A stretch of 64,000 bases of DNA from Codonopsis lanceolata (lineage: Eukaryota; Streptophyta; Magnoliopsida; Asterales; Campanulaceae). Positions 1-11,961 of the stretch are shown piece by piece (the stretch's first letter is position 1; every line of letters starts with the position of its first letter). The stretch is from the NCBI GenBank assembly GCA_013146195.2, contig CM028377.1, positions 178,414,465 through 178,478,464 on the forward strand, given 5' to 3'. Under the pieces are notes generated by a model. That model did no database searches and was not told where the DNA came from. It saw nothing but the letters and a program-made list of their open reading frames with translations. The translations under genes were made by a program, and so were the position numbers.

Positions 1-606
1 AGTATGGGGTATGGGGGATGGGTGGGTAGTAGGGTTTGAAATTTAGTAAAAAAATAATTGGGTTTGGATAGTAAGATAGATATTTTGATATGAGCAACTT
101 TGATGGAAATTGTGTGGAAATTGTGTGTTAAGGTAGAAAGTCTTTATATAGGGGAGGGGTGGGTAGTAGGGTTTTTAATTTGGGCCAAATTAATTGGGTA
201 TATGTTTTTGGGCCATATAGGTTGTTAGTTGCAATTAATTGGATGGGTAATTCCTTTTTTCAAAGCTTTCAATTGGTACAATATATCATCTTTTCTATTA
301 AAAAAAATCGCAAAAGGTTATTTTAAGGGCGAAAACACAACGATATCATTATTGAGCTTGAGGTGTGCTACTGATAACACACACAAATACACCGCACTGC
401 ATAAATGTTTGCACCGCGATGCATCAATTACGTACATTGTGATTTTCAAACTCAATTTTTAACCAATGGACTTTAGAGGTTGATAAAAAAGAACACTGAA
501 CTGAAGAGAAAAAATGTTTGGGGACTTGTACTGTCCAGCAATTTCCCTTAATTAGATTTGTACATATTCTTGCCTTTTTTTTATTACATGGTATTAAATC
601 AGTATA
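1..606. other. AT-rich intergenic DNA, no gene seen
   Basis: No convincing coding region. A GGGTGGGTAGTAGGGTTT motif occurs twice (about 22-40 and 158-175), which suggests an old local duplication. Short open frames here have no recognisable domain and overlap each other on both strands. Confidence 0.5.
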
Positions 607-608
607 TA

Positions 609-841
609 CTTCCTCCGTCCCAAAATTATTATTCAACGTTCATTTTGCGTCCATCCAAAATTTATTGAAACTAAATAAAAAAATTCGTATTAGGAAAACA
701 AATTTACATATTCACCCTAACTTTTTAAAGTAATAAAATAAATTACACATTATACTTATATATTAATAATCAAGTTAATTAATATTTCTTGCAATTTTTG
801 TGTCAATTGAAAATGGATAATAATTTTGAGACGGATGGAAG
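609..841. mobile_element. Stowaway/mariner-like MITE
   Basis: The left end CTTCCTCCGTCCCAAAATTA (609) pairs with the right end at 817-841, whose reverse complement begins CTTCCATCCGTCTCAAAATT. The TIR is about 25 bp with a few mismatches. A TA dinucleotide precedes the left end, as expected of Tc1/mariner-class insertions; the right TA is not preserved. The interior is AT-rich and non-coding. The CTCC-TCCGTC terminus is characteristic of plant Stowaway-like elements. Confidence 0.65.
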
Positions 842-1105
842 AATGTTTAAGTCTTTTGAATTATTTCATCCATGTCAAAATTATAGTATGATTATTAGGG
901 AATTTTGTTTTGATGTGATTATTTCACCCTAACTTTTTAAAATAATAAAATAAATTACACATTATACTTATATATTAATAATCAAGTTAATTAATACTTC
1001 TTGCAATTTTTGTGTCAATTGAAACTGGATAATAATTTTGAGACGGATGGAAGAATGTTTAAGTCTTTTGAATTATTTCATCCATGTCAAAATTATAGTA
1101 TGATT
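711..1105. repeat. Tandem duplication of about 212 bp, covering the right half of the MITE
   Basis: The block starting TTCACCCTAACTTTTTAAA at 711 recurs at 923. It stays nearly identical for about 183 bp, to TTATAGTATGATT at 893 and 1105. Both copies include the right TIR of the MITE at 609-841, so the duplication came after that insertion. Confidence 0.85.
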
Positions 1106-1800
1106 GAATGATCTTTTTGGTGTTTGTTTGTTTTTTATTGAATAATCATATATAAAATTATGTTCCAGAAAATGTTGCTTCCCAACAATATAATATTGGA
1201 GATTCTAATCAAAATTTGGTGTATCCTACTTCAATACTTCCTGGATCAGATATCAAGAATGGTATGATATATTATACTACCATAATTAAAGATAAATTTT
1301 TTATTTTTTATTTATATATATATTTCAAATAATACATTTTTTCTCCAGCTACTACACCAATATGCAACAAAGGGGAAAGCAAGATATATACATATTCACC
1401 TTTCACAGGCTCAAGTATCTCGCCAATAGTTGATTCAATAAATCATGGAGATTGTTCAAAACATACGAAAACTACCATTCATAACAAGAAAAGGCGTTTA
1501 GATAAATCTCTATCTTTTACTCAATGTAAAGTTTTGTTTATGTTTATAAGTATTATACTATTTACTAATGGATTGTAGTTCTATTTAATTTATTTATGAT
1601 ATTATTTCTTTTAATTTTCATTATTCGCGAGCCCAAGTGTTTCAACAATTTCAGATCTTGTCCAAAATGAAGCATATCCTAACTCTTCTACTATTGCAAT
1701 GTCGAACAACAATATATATTTGAATAAATATCCTTATTTTACTCAAGGTAAAGCTTTATTTACTTTCTTCTATTTTGAAGTTATTCTTATTACAATGTTT
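1106..1800 (+). other. AT-rich DNA with possible exon scraps upstream of the Helitron Rep fragment
   Basis: Short plus-strand open stretches near 1165-1260, 1350-1525 and 1650-1745 are separated by AT-rich, intron-like segments. They may be 5' exons of the decayed Rep gene that follows. No domain is recognisable, so this is an inference from position and layout. Confidence 0.25.
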
Positions 1801-4169
1801 AGTTTATATATATAAAAATCTTTGGTTGGAACATACAGAATACGTGGACTTGGGAGATCCAACAAACAAATGTCAATTTTGCAATGCCATTTTTGGTTTG
1901 AGGAAAGAACAGAAAAGAGATTGAAAAAATGTCTAAATCCTACATTCTCCCAATGTTGCATGCAAGGAAAGGTTCAGCTCCCTCCAATGTTGGAACCACC
2001 GATGTTATTCAAGAATTTGTTGTACGGAAAAACAGAGAAAAGCAAGCTTTTTAATGACAACATTCGATCATACAATATGATGTTTTCCTTTACTTCAATG
2101 GGAGGTAAAATAGATTCTAGCATAAACAAAGGAAAGAACTTCCGCCCGTCTTCAAATTATACGCCAAAACTATCATTTTATTGGAAGTTTGTTGCCAATG
2201 AGAAGGAAAAACTCTAAATTTGCGCAACTCTATATATATGATACTGAGCATGAAGTTGCCAACATGATAAATGCTATCAAGTAATTTAGCTCTACATATT
2301 GTTTATTTAGTCTATGTGTTTTATTATTCCTTAATTTTTTAACAACGTTATTTTCGTTTTCAACATTCAGACATGACTCGAGTACAATCAATTTACATGA
2401 AGAGATTGTATCGACCTAAAAATATATTGGATGAGCATAATGTCCTTGGAAGTCATTTAGGATGGTTAGAGACTCTATGCATCAAAACGAATGTGATAAT
2501 GTTAAGCTCAGGCTAATTGGAAGACGAAAAACTGATGGTAGAAATTACAACCTTCCAGAAAAGAATGATGTAGCTTTACTGGTCGTTGGTGATTTCAAAA
2601 CCATACACGGTGATAGAGACATTGTTGTTGAGACACGTAGTGGTCTTTGCAATAATGGTCATTCCGAATTGCATCCTTCGCACTGGGGTTGCAATACCCA
2701 TTGCTATTTTTGTAGCCGACGTGATGGTTATCGGAAGATATTTTGCCTCGGGGACTCGATTCTAATAAATCTCGTGGACGGTATAAGTTGAGTATGAGAG
2801 AATTTTTTGCATACAGAATACAGGAAAGAGATTCAGAATCAACAAATATTTTGTTTTCAAGGAGGCTTTTTCAACAATTCTTGGTTGACGCATACACAAT
2901 GGTTGAAACTGCACGCTTGAATTATATAAGGAGTCACCAAAAGGAATTGAGATGTGAAATGTATCGAGGCTTAGCTGAGGCACTTTTTCGAGGCGAAACA
3001 AATCCTTCTTTGCATGGAAAAAGGATTTGTCTACCATCTAGCTACATTGGTGGTGCAAGATATATGATCCAAAATTATCAAGATGCAATGGCCATATGTA
3101 GAGCTAAGGGATATCCTAATTTGTTGATTACATTTACATGTAACCCAAAGTGGCCTCGAGGTTGTGCGATTTTTCGTAGAGAGGGTTAAAGGCGAGGATC
3201 GACTGATCTAATGTGTAGAATGTTTAAAATGAAACTAGATCGACTTATGAAAGATTTACGACATAATGAGATATTTGGTCCAGTTCAAGCAGGTAATATT
3301 TAATTTCAATTTATATATATTATGCGCTATTACACGTATGTACTTTTACTCTAAATTAATTATTCTGGGGTGATATACTTTTAAATTATTGCTTTATTTT
3401 TCACCGATGTACACAATTGAATTTCAAATGCGGTCTACCGCATGTACACATTCTCGCTTTGGTTGTCAAAAGATGCAAATTGCCCTACTCCCGAACGATT
3501 GACAAGATAATTTCGCCGAAATTCCAGATGAGTCCACCGATCCGCATTACTATGTTGTCTGCCAAAGATTTGATGATACATGGTCCTTGTGGTAGAGCTA
3601 GACCCACCTCCCTGCATGTCCGATGGCCGCACAAAACATTTTCCAAAGAAATTTTCTCGAAATCACCGTTGTTGATGAAGATGGATATCCTGCTTACAAA
3701 CGTGGTGACAACGGACAAAGTGTAAATATTAAGGAATAAATCTTGACAACAGATCTGTTGTTCCTCACAATCGTAAGCTTTTGATGGAATATGGCGCCAC
3801 ATCAATGTAGAATGGTGTAATCAATCTCAATCAATTAAATATCTTTTCAAGTATGTGAACAAAGGTCATGATAGTGGACTCAGTTTTTATCAAAACGTTG
3901 GTGATGAAGCAAACAAAGATACAATTGATGAGATAAAAATTACTTAGATTGTAGATATATATCACCTTGTGAAGCTGCTTGAGATTGTTGGGTTATGATA
4001 TCCACTATAGGGATCCTCCGTTGAGCGATCGCTTTTCATCTCCCCGATGAGCAAAGTGTAATATTTTCGGATAATGATCAAATTGATGAAGTTCTTAATC
4101 ATCCAACCGTCGACAAAGTATGTTTACAACGTGGATGGATGCAAACAAGAAGTATGATGCGCCTAAGAA
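1800..4169 (+). pseudogene. Helitron Rep (N-terminal part of RepHel), decayed
   Basis: In-order peptide pieces match the Helitron_like_N region of plant RepHel proteins, the rolling-circle replication initiator fused to a Pif1-type helicase. Pieces in order: CCMQGKVQLP and NIRSYNMMFSFTSMGG (about 1950-2110), LRLIGRRKTDGRNYNLP (about 2500), FQQFLVDAYTMVE and ITFTCNPKWP (2860-3160), GLPHVHIL with the Rep HxH motif (3432-3455), LFKYVNKG (about 3845), and the YxxxxxY-type piece NYLDCRYISP (3938-3967). Rep metal-binding histidines and tyrosines are therefore still visible. The reading frame shifts several times (for example near 2740, 3180, 3500 and 3935) and stops interrupt it, so it cannot make protein. 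Introns may lie near 2280-2370 and 3290-3415. The helicase half is not seen; the sequence runs into an assembly gap. Confidence 0.85.
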
Positions 4170-4269
4170 NNNNNNNNNNNNNNNNNNNNNNNNNNNNNNN
4201 NNNNNNNNNNNNNNNNNNNNNNNNNNNNNNNNNNNNNNNNNNNNNNNNNNNNNNNNNNNNNNNNNNNNN
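4170..4269. other. Assembly gap (100 N)
   Basis: Exactly 100 N, a conventional placeholder for a gap of unknown size. The Helitron Rep similarity on its left is not continued on its right, so the true distance and even adjacency are uncertain. Confidence 0.98.
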
Positions 4270-5090
4270 CGATAGCGTCGTGAGCAGCGAGAAAAAGTAG
4301 GATATCCGGAAGGTTGGCGTCCAAATTTGGAGGAATATCTTTTAAGGTCAAGTTCCTTCTATTTGTCACGCTTGGATTTTTGAGAAAAAGAAATGTGTCG
4401 AAATGGGGCTTTTACCAGAAATGTTAAACAAGTAGAGATTTCAAGTTTTTTACGATTATAGAAAATTTTCGGAAAAGAAAACTTGAAACCCTAGAATGTT
4501 TAGTGTAAGCAAACCCGGAGAAACATTTAACATAAGTTTTCAAGAGAGTAAGCATTCAAAGCATATAACATTGTTAGTTTCTAGGTTTTGAACAACAATG
4601 GAATCTTGTTAGATACTCGAAAGTGACCTTTTGTATTCCAAAACAATTAGGTTAAGAGATGAAATCGAAGCTTGATAAGCGATAAATTGCAAGTAGTAGA
4701 GTAGAGAAAAAACATACCATTGTTGTTGATGAGAAGAAGAAACAAGAAGAATTTGGAAATGAAGAGAAAGCCGGAGAGAGAGAGAGTTTTGAATAGAGAG
4801 AGAAATATTTTAGACAAAGGGGTTTCGTAAAGTTTTGGAAAGGGCGGTTCAAGGTCTATTTAAAGAAAAATTTTAGCACAAAGCGGGAACTTTAGATATT
4901 TTCTAAGTACCAAATTTTTATACCTTGACCCCTTTTATTTTGAAACCTCTTTAACTAAAATAGACTAAGTAGAATCTTTAACCTTTAAGTCTTCCATTAA
5001 AAGGAAAATGGCGTCTTCGGTTGAAATCTGAAACTAGATCTGGAAGTATGAAAGAAAGCTATAAGGTATTGACATTAAGCGGTAGGATCA
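4270..5090. other. Unassigned DNA between the gap and the copia element
   Basis: No LTR matching the copia LTR at 10710-11961 is found here, although a 3' LTR would be expected on this side. On the minus strand, TTTAAATAG near 4855-4863 followed by a purine-rich tract (reading toward 4740) resembles a promoter and leader. The small open frame at 4652-4852 (minus) has no recognisable domain. It could be the SIRE-type region downstream of pol, or unrelated DNA. Confidence 0.35.
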
Positions 5091-5094
5091 ATCA

Positions 5095-6762
5095 TACCAA
5101 GATTTCTCCTTAAATAAGCAAACACAGTGGCATCCGGTGGCTTTGTGAATGTCGACAATTGATGTTCGGTTGGGCATATTCGGAACGATGTTACCTTTCT
5201 CCACATGATCTTTGAGGAAGTGATAACGGATATCAATGTGCTTTGTCTTCGAGTGCATCACTGGATTTTAGGCGAAATTCTTGATGTGTTGTCACACATA
5301 ATTGGACAATTTCTGATCTTGATGTTGTAATCCACTAGTTGTTGCTTCATCCATAGAAGTTGAGAACCTTGATTTAGCTGACAACAATATTACGCCTCGT
5401 GGTTGGAGTTTGCAGCCGATCCTTGTTTCTTGCATGACCATGAGACAAGTCTATTTCTAAAAATTGACAAGTCCCAGGTGCTTCTTACGCTCTTACTTTG
5501 CGGTACTGCATAATGCATCGAGTATCGACTAGATCGAAGTTGTTGCGTTTGGAAGGATGCCTAGATTTGTTGTTGTTGAAACATATCGATGATCGTTTGG
5601 CGACAAGCAAATGTGATTCCTTTGGATGCACTGAAATCTTGCACAAACACAAACAGCAAACATAATGTCGGTCTCTTGCGGCATAAGGTAAAGAAGTGAA
5701 CCTATGATTCCTCGGTACTTGGTCATGTTCTCTTGCTTTCCCTTTTCATCTTTATCAAGATGGCGTCGGTGACATTGGAGTCTCAAATCCTTTTAAAAAT
5801 CAAGACCAAATTTCTTGATGAGTTCCTTTGCATATTTGGTTTGGTGATGAAGATTCCATCGGAGTCTGTTGAATCTGCTGATCTAGAAAGTAGTAAGTTC
5901 TCCCATCATACTCATCTCGAACTTGCTTTGCAGGCTTCTCGAATCTCTTGCAGGCTTTGGTTAGTTGATCCAAGATGATGTAGATCCCATAGATTTGTAC
6001 CGAGAGAATGACCTTTGTGCTTGAGGATGAGCAGTAGTGTCTATCCTTCCTCTCACGAATCCTTGTTCTATTAAGAACTTGGATAGAGTTTCATACCAAG
6101 CTCCGGGAACTTGTTTTAGGCCATAGAGAGCTTTCTTGAGTCGGTAGACATGATCCAGGTTTGTCTTGAATGGCAAATCACGGAGGCTGTTCAACGTATA
6201 CTGTTTCTTGAAGATCACCATTCAGAAAGGCACTCTTCACATCCATCTGATACACTTTGAAGTCCATGAACGAGGCATAGGCTAGAAAGAGTCTGATTGC
6301 CTCTAATCTAGCAACAGGAGCAAATGTTTCATCGAAGTCAATCCCTTCTTCCTGTCGGTAGCCTTGAGCAACCAGTCTAGCTTTGTTTCTGGTGACATTT
6401 CCATCTTCATCTCTTTTGTTTCTGAAAACCCATTTGGTGCCGATAACTGGATGATCAGTCGACCTTTGAACTAAGCTCCACACTTTGCATCTGTCAAACT
6501 GGTTCAGCTCTTCTTGCATAGCTTCAATACAATTATGATCTTCAATAGCTTCATCAATCTTCTTTGGCTCGAGTTCAGATATGAATGCATATGCAAAAAT
6601 AGTCTCTTCTCGAGCTCTATTCCTCGTACGAACTCCTGAGTTGAGATCACCGATGATTTGAGAAATAGGATGATCTCTTGTTTCAATGATGGTTGGAGGA
6701 AGATCTCTTCTGGTGAGTTCTTCCCTTAAGAATTCAGGTAGGTTGAGAAGGAGATTCACCAA
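5095..6762 (-). pseudogene. Copia reverse transcriptase and RNase H, broken
   Basis: RT begins in the open frame 6762-6178 with WSLVQRSTDHPVIGTKWVFR, then FAPVARLEAIRLFLAYA and YQMDVKSAFLNGDL, which carries the first catalytic Asp. It moves to another frame at 6221 (RLKKALYGLKQVPGAWY). The YVDD catalytic box expected near 5990 cannot be read in any frame, because small changes replace it. RNase H pieces follow in shifting frames: MCDNTSRIS near 5300 and FTKPPDATVF near 5140, ending at a stop near 5090. In copia elements this protein copies the RNA genome into DNA. The loss of the active site and several frameshifts make this copy dead. Confidence 0.85.
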
Positions 6763-8345
6763 AATGCAGTTCGAGAAGAGATAGGATCTTCAAAACCTTC
6801 ATTTTCTAGTGAACAAGAAGGATGAGTGATCTGCAAAGGTGTTTGGGGTAAGACAGAAGAGATGGGTTCTGGGTCAACAGAAGAGTTGGAATTGGTATCG
6901 GCAGAGTTGAAGTCTGCCGGTGAAGGGTTAGCGGTACTGGAAGGGTCTGCAGTTGTAGGATTCTGAAGAGGAGTGGAAGTAGATGTTGTATTTGTACCTG
7001 TCTCATCATTATCAGAATCATTAGCAACATTCAGAGCCTTTCTAGGCTCTAACAAGTCATATTCATCAAAAGAAACATGCACAGATTCTAAAATTTTTAA
7101 ATGAGTTTTACTGAAAATGCGAAATGCTTTTGAATGTTTGGAATACCCCAGAAAAATTCCTTCGTCTGATTTTGCATCAAATTTTCCTCTATATTCTTTT
7201 CCATTATGAAGAATAAAACATTTACAGCCGAAGATTTTAAGAAATCCTATGTTTGGGGCTCTTCCTCTCCATATTTCATATGGAGTTTTGTTATGAAACT
7301 TGTTTACCAGGGATCTGTTCTGGGTAAAACATGCAGAGTTGACGGTTTCTGCCCAGAAGTACTTTGGAAGTTTTGCTTCTGCTAGCATAGTTCTTGTTGC
7401 TTCAATCAGTGTTTTGTTCTTCCGTTCAACTACACCATTTTGTTGAGGAGTTCCGACAGCAGAGAAGTTGTGACCGATCCCGTGGTCATCACAGTATCTT
7501 TGTACACCGTTGTTCTTGAATTTAGTGCCATTGTCTGATCTTATGTCACTAATGTCTTCAAGCTTTTGAGTTTGAAGTCTTCTGAAAAGAGCGGTGACTA
7601 GATCATATGTCTCATCTTTTGAAGTCATTGTTTCAATCCAGGTGAACCTAGAGTAGTCGTCAACTACTACAAGTGTATACTTGTCTCAAAATCTTATTTG
7701 TAGTGATTGGTCCAAAGAGATCCATATGCAGAAGTTGAAGAGGTCTGTTTGTTGACAAGACAGACTTTCTTTTGAAGGAAGACTTGGAAAGTTTTCCTAA
7801 TTGGCAAGCTTTACAACTTCATGGTCGGCGGACACAATCGTAGGTAGACCTTTGACAAGCCCATCTTTGGAGAGCTTGGAGAGGTGCTTGAAGTTGAGGT
7901 GACTGAGACGCTTGTGCCATAGCCAACTATTGTCACGAACGTTGTTAGCAACTAGGCAGAGGCTGGAGAATCTCCCTAGAAGATTTAAGTCCACGACATA
8001 GACGTTTCCCTGTCTATTTCCGGTCAGTATTGTAGAGCAGGATTCACGATCTTAGATGAGGCACTGGTTTGAGTTGAATTGGCAGATTAATCCTTTGTCG
8101 CAGAATTGAGATATGCTTAGTAGATTGTGCTTTAAGCCACTCACTAGAGAGACTTTGTTGATGGAGAGACTTCCTCTAGTGATTGAGCCATACCCAATTG
8201 TCTTTCCTCTTGCATTGTCTCCGAAAATTACCGTGGGACCTTTGGCTTCAGCTATATCTGTGAGTAGACTTCTGTTTCCTGTCATGTGTCTTGAGCAGCC
8301 ACTGTCCAAGTACCAGATGTCTTTGTTTTCTGATTCTATAGCCAT
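6756..8345 (-). pseudogene. Copia protease, GAG-pre-integrase and integrase, broken
   Basis: Protease starts in the frame 8345-8052 with IWYLDSGCSRHMTGN, where DSG is the aspartic-protease active site. GAG-pre-integrase follows (7994-7797), with the zinc-binding histidines in WHKRLSHLNFKHLS. A frameshift near 7800 separates this from the CKAC half of the HHCC motif. The integrase core reads in 7628-6756: SDNGTKF (Asp), TPQQNGVVERKNKTLIE (Glu) and the copia-typical KIFGCKCFI and GIFLGYSKHSKAFRIF. The C-terminal 100 residues are Ser/Thr/Pro-rich. Integrase inserts the cDNA into host DNA. At least two breaks (near 8050 and 7800) interrupt the unit. Confidence 0.88.
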
Positions 8346-8409
8346 GAAGCATTCCTGAAAAAGATTTAAAGCAATAAGGTCCCCTTTATTTTCTTTTGGG
8401 TCCTAAGGA

Positions 8410-10655
8410 TTAGCAACCTTTTGGAACCCATACCTGCCTAACCTTGAGAGAACTAGGTCTCTCAGATTTTGGAGTGAACCTTAGCAGGCATTCTGGGGCC
8501 AGATGGCCTAGGCAATTGCAAGAATGACACAAATGGAAGTTCCATAGAGAACTGTCAGTGGTCTTAGTTGAAGAGTGATTATGATTATCCTTTTTCTTAA
8601 CAGCCGTCCTAGGTTCAGCTTGCTTGTTGACGGTAGACTTAATTGGTTTCTTTTGGATCTTCCTAGGTATGTTACCACCAGACTTAGCTTGGGCTTGTCT
8701 GTTGATTACCTTATTACGAGGATTCGGTAGAATACCTTTAAGTTTACTTTCAACAGGTACAGGTGCCTTGCCTGTTTCATAGACAAACTTGATAGTCACC
8801 GGTAGAGATTTAGTAGGTCTACCGCCAGCAGTCTTTGCCTTAGCAGAGTTGTTGCCGGCAGACTTTAGTTTCTCTACCGTTACTTTCTCAGGTTTCTCAT
8901 CTGAAGCAGTGATCTTGGCTTTTCCTTTCTGAGCTTTGGGGTAAACATAAGGAACACTTGAATAACCAAGGCCTTGTTTCCCCTTGTTTCCAAACTTCTG
9001 TTTAGAGAAAGAGATATCATTAACAGTCTCGGAGGATTCACCTTTCTCTGTGACAGATGGGAATGTCATACTGGGCTCATCCGAATATCCTATGCCAGAT
9101 TTATCTTTACATGATTTTTGGCTAGAAAGGATTTCTTCAAAGGTATCCTTGGAGCTGTTCCAGGAGTCAATTGTCTTTTGCAAGGCAATTTTCTCTAGGT
9201 CAAGTCCTTTGATGTGCTCAATTAGACATTCAATTTTGTCACAAAGGAATTTGTTTTCTCCTTTGAGTTTGATACTTTCTTGTTAACAGTTATTGAGAGT
9301 TTGAATCTCAGCTGCCATCAGAGATTTCTCAGCAGTAAGTTTCTCACAGTTCTTGGCAAGTTTTACATAGGCTACTCTAAAGGAGTTGAACTCTTCAAGC
9401 ATATCTTGATTATCCTTGAGAAGTTCTTCCTTACTGAAGTTCTCACTGTTGATCTCACTTTTATCCAAGGGACTAGGTGAGATTTCGACTTCATTTTCAG
9501 AGTCATAGATGGGTCCTGAATCATGAGCTATTAAGCATATGTTAGCTTGCTCACAATCATCCTCTTCCTCTTCCGAATCAGTCTCAAACCATGTAGCAAC
9601 CTGTTTGTCCTCTATGTCTTCAGCCAACATACCCTTTTGTTTTTGAAATTTTTTATAAGTAGGTCTTCGGTATGCTTCAAATTTTGGCTTTGGACATTTG
9701 GAGGCAAAATGACCAGGTTTTCTACAGTTGTAACACACAAGCTCTTCTTTAGATGAGCTTTCACCAGTTTTTCTTAAAGGTTGTTGGTGTGTGTTCTTCC
9801 TTCCATATTTTGCAAATTTTTTAAAACGTTTTACAAACATAGCAAATTGTTCATCTGAGAGAAAATCGTTTTCATTGGAGGAAGTGGAAGGTTTATTTTC
9901 AACAGTGGTTTCTTCTTGGACCATGGCTGGCAAGGACATAGTTCTGAACTATTTGTCCTGCTCTAGAGCTTGATTTACTTTGAGCTCATAAACCTTCAAA
10001 CTTGCGTAGATACTACAGAGAGTCATCTCGTTTAAGTTTTTGGATTCTTTCATAGCAGTGGTCTTAACATGCCATAAGCTACCTAGAGAGCCTAGAAACC
10101 TCATGTTCATTTCCTTTTTGTCATAGGTTTTACCAAGAGAAAAGCAGCTAATAATTACCTCACTGAAGCGATCGTATGCTTGTCTCAAGGTTTCCTTTGG
10201 ATCCTTTTTGAAGGAGTCAAACTGCTGGATGTATGTGTATTTTCTGTTATCTCTTGTGTCTTGGTCTCCTTACAAGTATTCCACAAGAGCTTCCCACATC
10301 TCTTTTACAGTAGTACATCGGATCACTTGCTGGTATGTGCTTGTGTCTAGAGAGCTAGTAATGATATTGATTGCTTTACTATCACGCTCTACCAGTATTT
10401 TGTCGTCCTCTGTCCATTCTGATTCTTCTTTGGGAACTTCTGCAGGGTTCCAGCGATGGAGGCTAGAAGGTTGGCCTTCATTGGTACATGTTGTCCTGCA
10501 GTAACGCATTTCCATAATCTGTTGTCAATGGAGTTCATAAAATGCATTACCTTATCCTTCCATGCATCGAAATGGTCTTCGTCCAATATTGGGACGTGGT
10601 TCGCATAAGATGTAGGCAGCATGTAGTGTGTTTGTGCCATTGGATCGAATCTCAC
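8410..10655 (-). pseudogene. Copia gag (UBN2-type) with zinc knuckles, broken
   Basis: The likely start is the ATG at 10640 (MAQTHYMLP). The frame shifts near 10440 and continues as a UBN2-type capsid (KEMWEALVEYL; MRQAYDRFSEVIISC; MRFLGSLGSLWHVK). A CCHC nucleic-acid-binding knuckle, CYNCRKPGHFASKC, lies at about 9735. An acidic and coiled-coil-like stretch follows to 9283. After a stop the same frame resumes (9183-8410) with a Lys/Pro-rich segment and a second zinc-knuckle-like motif, CHSCNCLGHLAPEC, ending in QVWVPKGC. The long tail after the first knuckle is typical of SIRE-type gag. It forms the virus-like particle in active elements. Confidence 0.82.
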
Positions 10656-10695
10656 AAGAGTTTAATCTCGGAAAAACTAGTTTTTAAAGAGTCAA

Positions 10696-10707
10696 GCTCT
10701 GATACCA
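10696..10707 (-). other. Primer-binding site for initiator tRNA-Met
   Basis: On minus the sequence is TGGTATCAGAGC, the complement of the 3' end of plant initiator tRNA-Met. It starts two bases after the LTR end, as expected for first-strand priming. It fixes the element orientation and the inner LTR boundary. Confidence 0.92.
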
Positions 10708-10709
10708 AT

Positions 10710-11961
10710 TGTGGGTCCCAACGGGCACAATAATAAGCTAGAAGGGGGGTTGAATAGCTTATTATACACTTAAAAACTTTTAAGTAAGTTCTTTGAAAAG
10801 TACTTACAATCTATTGAAAAGATAGAAGTAGCGGAAGTCTTTCAAAGAAGCTGGTTCAAGTCTGCCGATAAGGACTACCGGTAGACCTTAACAGGTTACT
10901 TAAGTTTGCCGTAAAGGATAAAGATAAATAAAGTAATAAGCAGTTCAATAAGTAGAAAAACAGTAAAGGAATTAACACAAGTATTTTAGGATGGTTCACA
11001 CTATAAAGAGTGCTACGTCCACCACCAAGGCAGTCAACCTTGGATTTAAATAGTGCACTATGTTTTCCACTAGATCTATTACAAAGAATATTCCCAATGG
11101 ATCGTGTACAAAATATTGACTTGTGTTTGGGGGTTAAGGAATTAAATATCTGTGTAAGTAGGATATTTAATTCATGCAGAAGAATAGCTTTGAATGAAAA
11201 CAACAAGAAGTACAAAAATAAATGTTGATGCCCAGCTTCTTGTTGTTGACGAGGACTTCTTAATCTGTTTAGGATCTCTTGAATGCACTGAGTATTAAGA
11301 CTTAGAGTTGTTGTAGATTTTTCAGAGCAATTCGTCAAGTGTTTCTTCAGTCTTTAATGGCAGCATTTATAGCAGGAGCATTCTGGAGATCCGTTGGAGA
11401 AGACGAAGACTTAACAACTCTATTAGGTTGAATGCATTAAATGCATGGAGTTGTCAATCAGGAATTTCGTCTTCACAGATATCGAGCAGGGAATGAGTAC
11501 AGAGATCTTTTGCAGGGACTGTAAGTTGGGCAATCTGGATGTCAGATATGTGAGAGTTGTTAGCATGTAGGTGACGCCGCTTCCTCGCTTTCATGTTCGT
11601 CTGCGAAAGTCTTCCCCGCTGGAAAGCTGCTTTCGGTAGTGCGAGATGTCGTGGAATGTCTCAATTTAAATTCAAACTAATAAGGATGAATTTAATTTGA
11701 TCCATTAAGAATTGCTTGACTGGACACGTCATGATTTGACCGAGTGTAGACAAGGTCTGCCGTTGTATGTTGTAGCAGGTCTTCTGGTGAAGCTTTGAAG
11801 AGGTCTTCCGCTGAACCTGTTGAAGTCCTATAAATGTTATACTTGGCAAAGTTCTATACACAGTTGCCACGCTAATCGATACGCAGCCCAATTAGCCACT
11901 GACGTATAAAACTAGTGTAATGTATGAGCATATATAAATCTAAATACAATAAGTATCAACA
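10710..11961 (-). repeat. 5' LTR of the copia element (about 1252 bp)
   Basis: On minus it begins TGTTGATACTTATTG at 11961 and ends TTGGGACCCACA at 10710, giving the TG...CA ends of an LTR, and it abuts the PBS. It holds no coding sequence; the open frames at 10856-11338 and 11661-11891 have no recognisable domain. No second copy is present in the window. Confidence 0.82.

Larger units (their letters stand above)
5091..11961 (-). mobile_element. Ty1/copia retrotransposon, SIRE-like, one LTR only, inactive
   Basis: Reading on minus, the order is LTR (11961-10710), PBS (10707-10696), gag, protease, integrase, reverse transcriptase and RNase H (ending near 5095). PR-INT-RT-RH is the copia order. 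The long gag with one intact CCHC knuckle plus a second zinc-knuckle-like motif before protease, and the 1.25-kb LTR, suggest the SIRE lineage. Several frameshifts and stops are present. The downstream LTR is missing, so the copy is truncated or continues across the gap at 4170. The five bases after the LTR outer end (GTGTA) would be the target duplication, but the partner is not available. Confidence 0.88.

Noticed and set aside
10856..11338. 160-residue minus-strand frame in the copia LTR
   Set aside because: No domain; it overlaps another frame on the opposite strand and lies wholly within the LTR.
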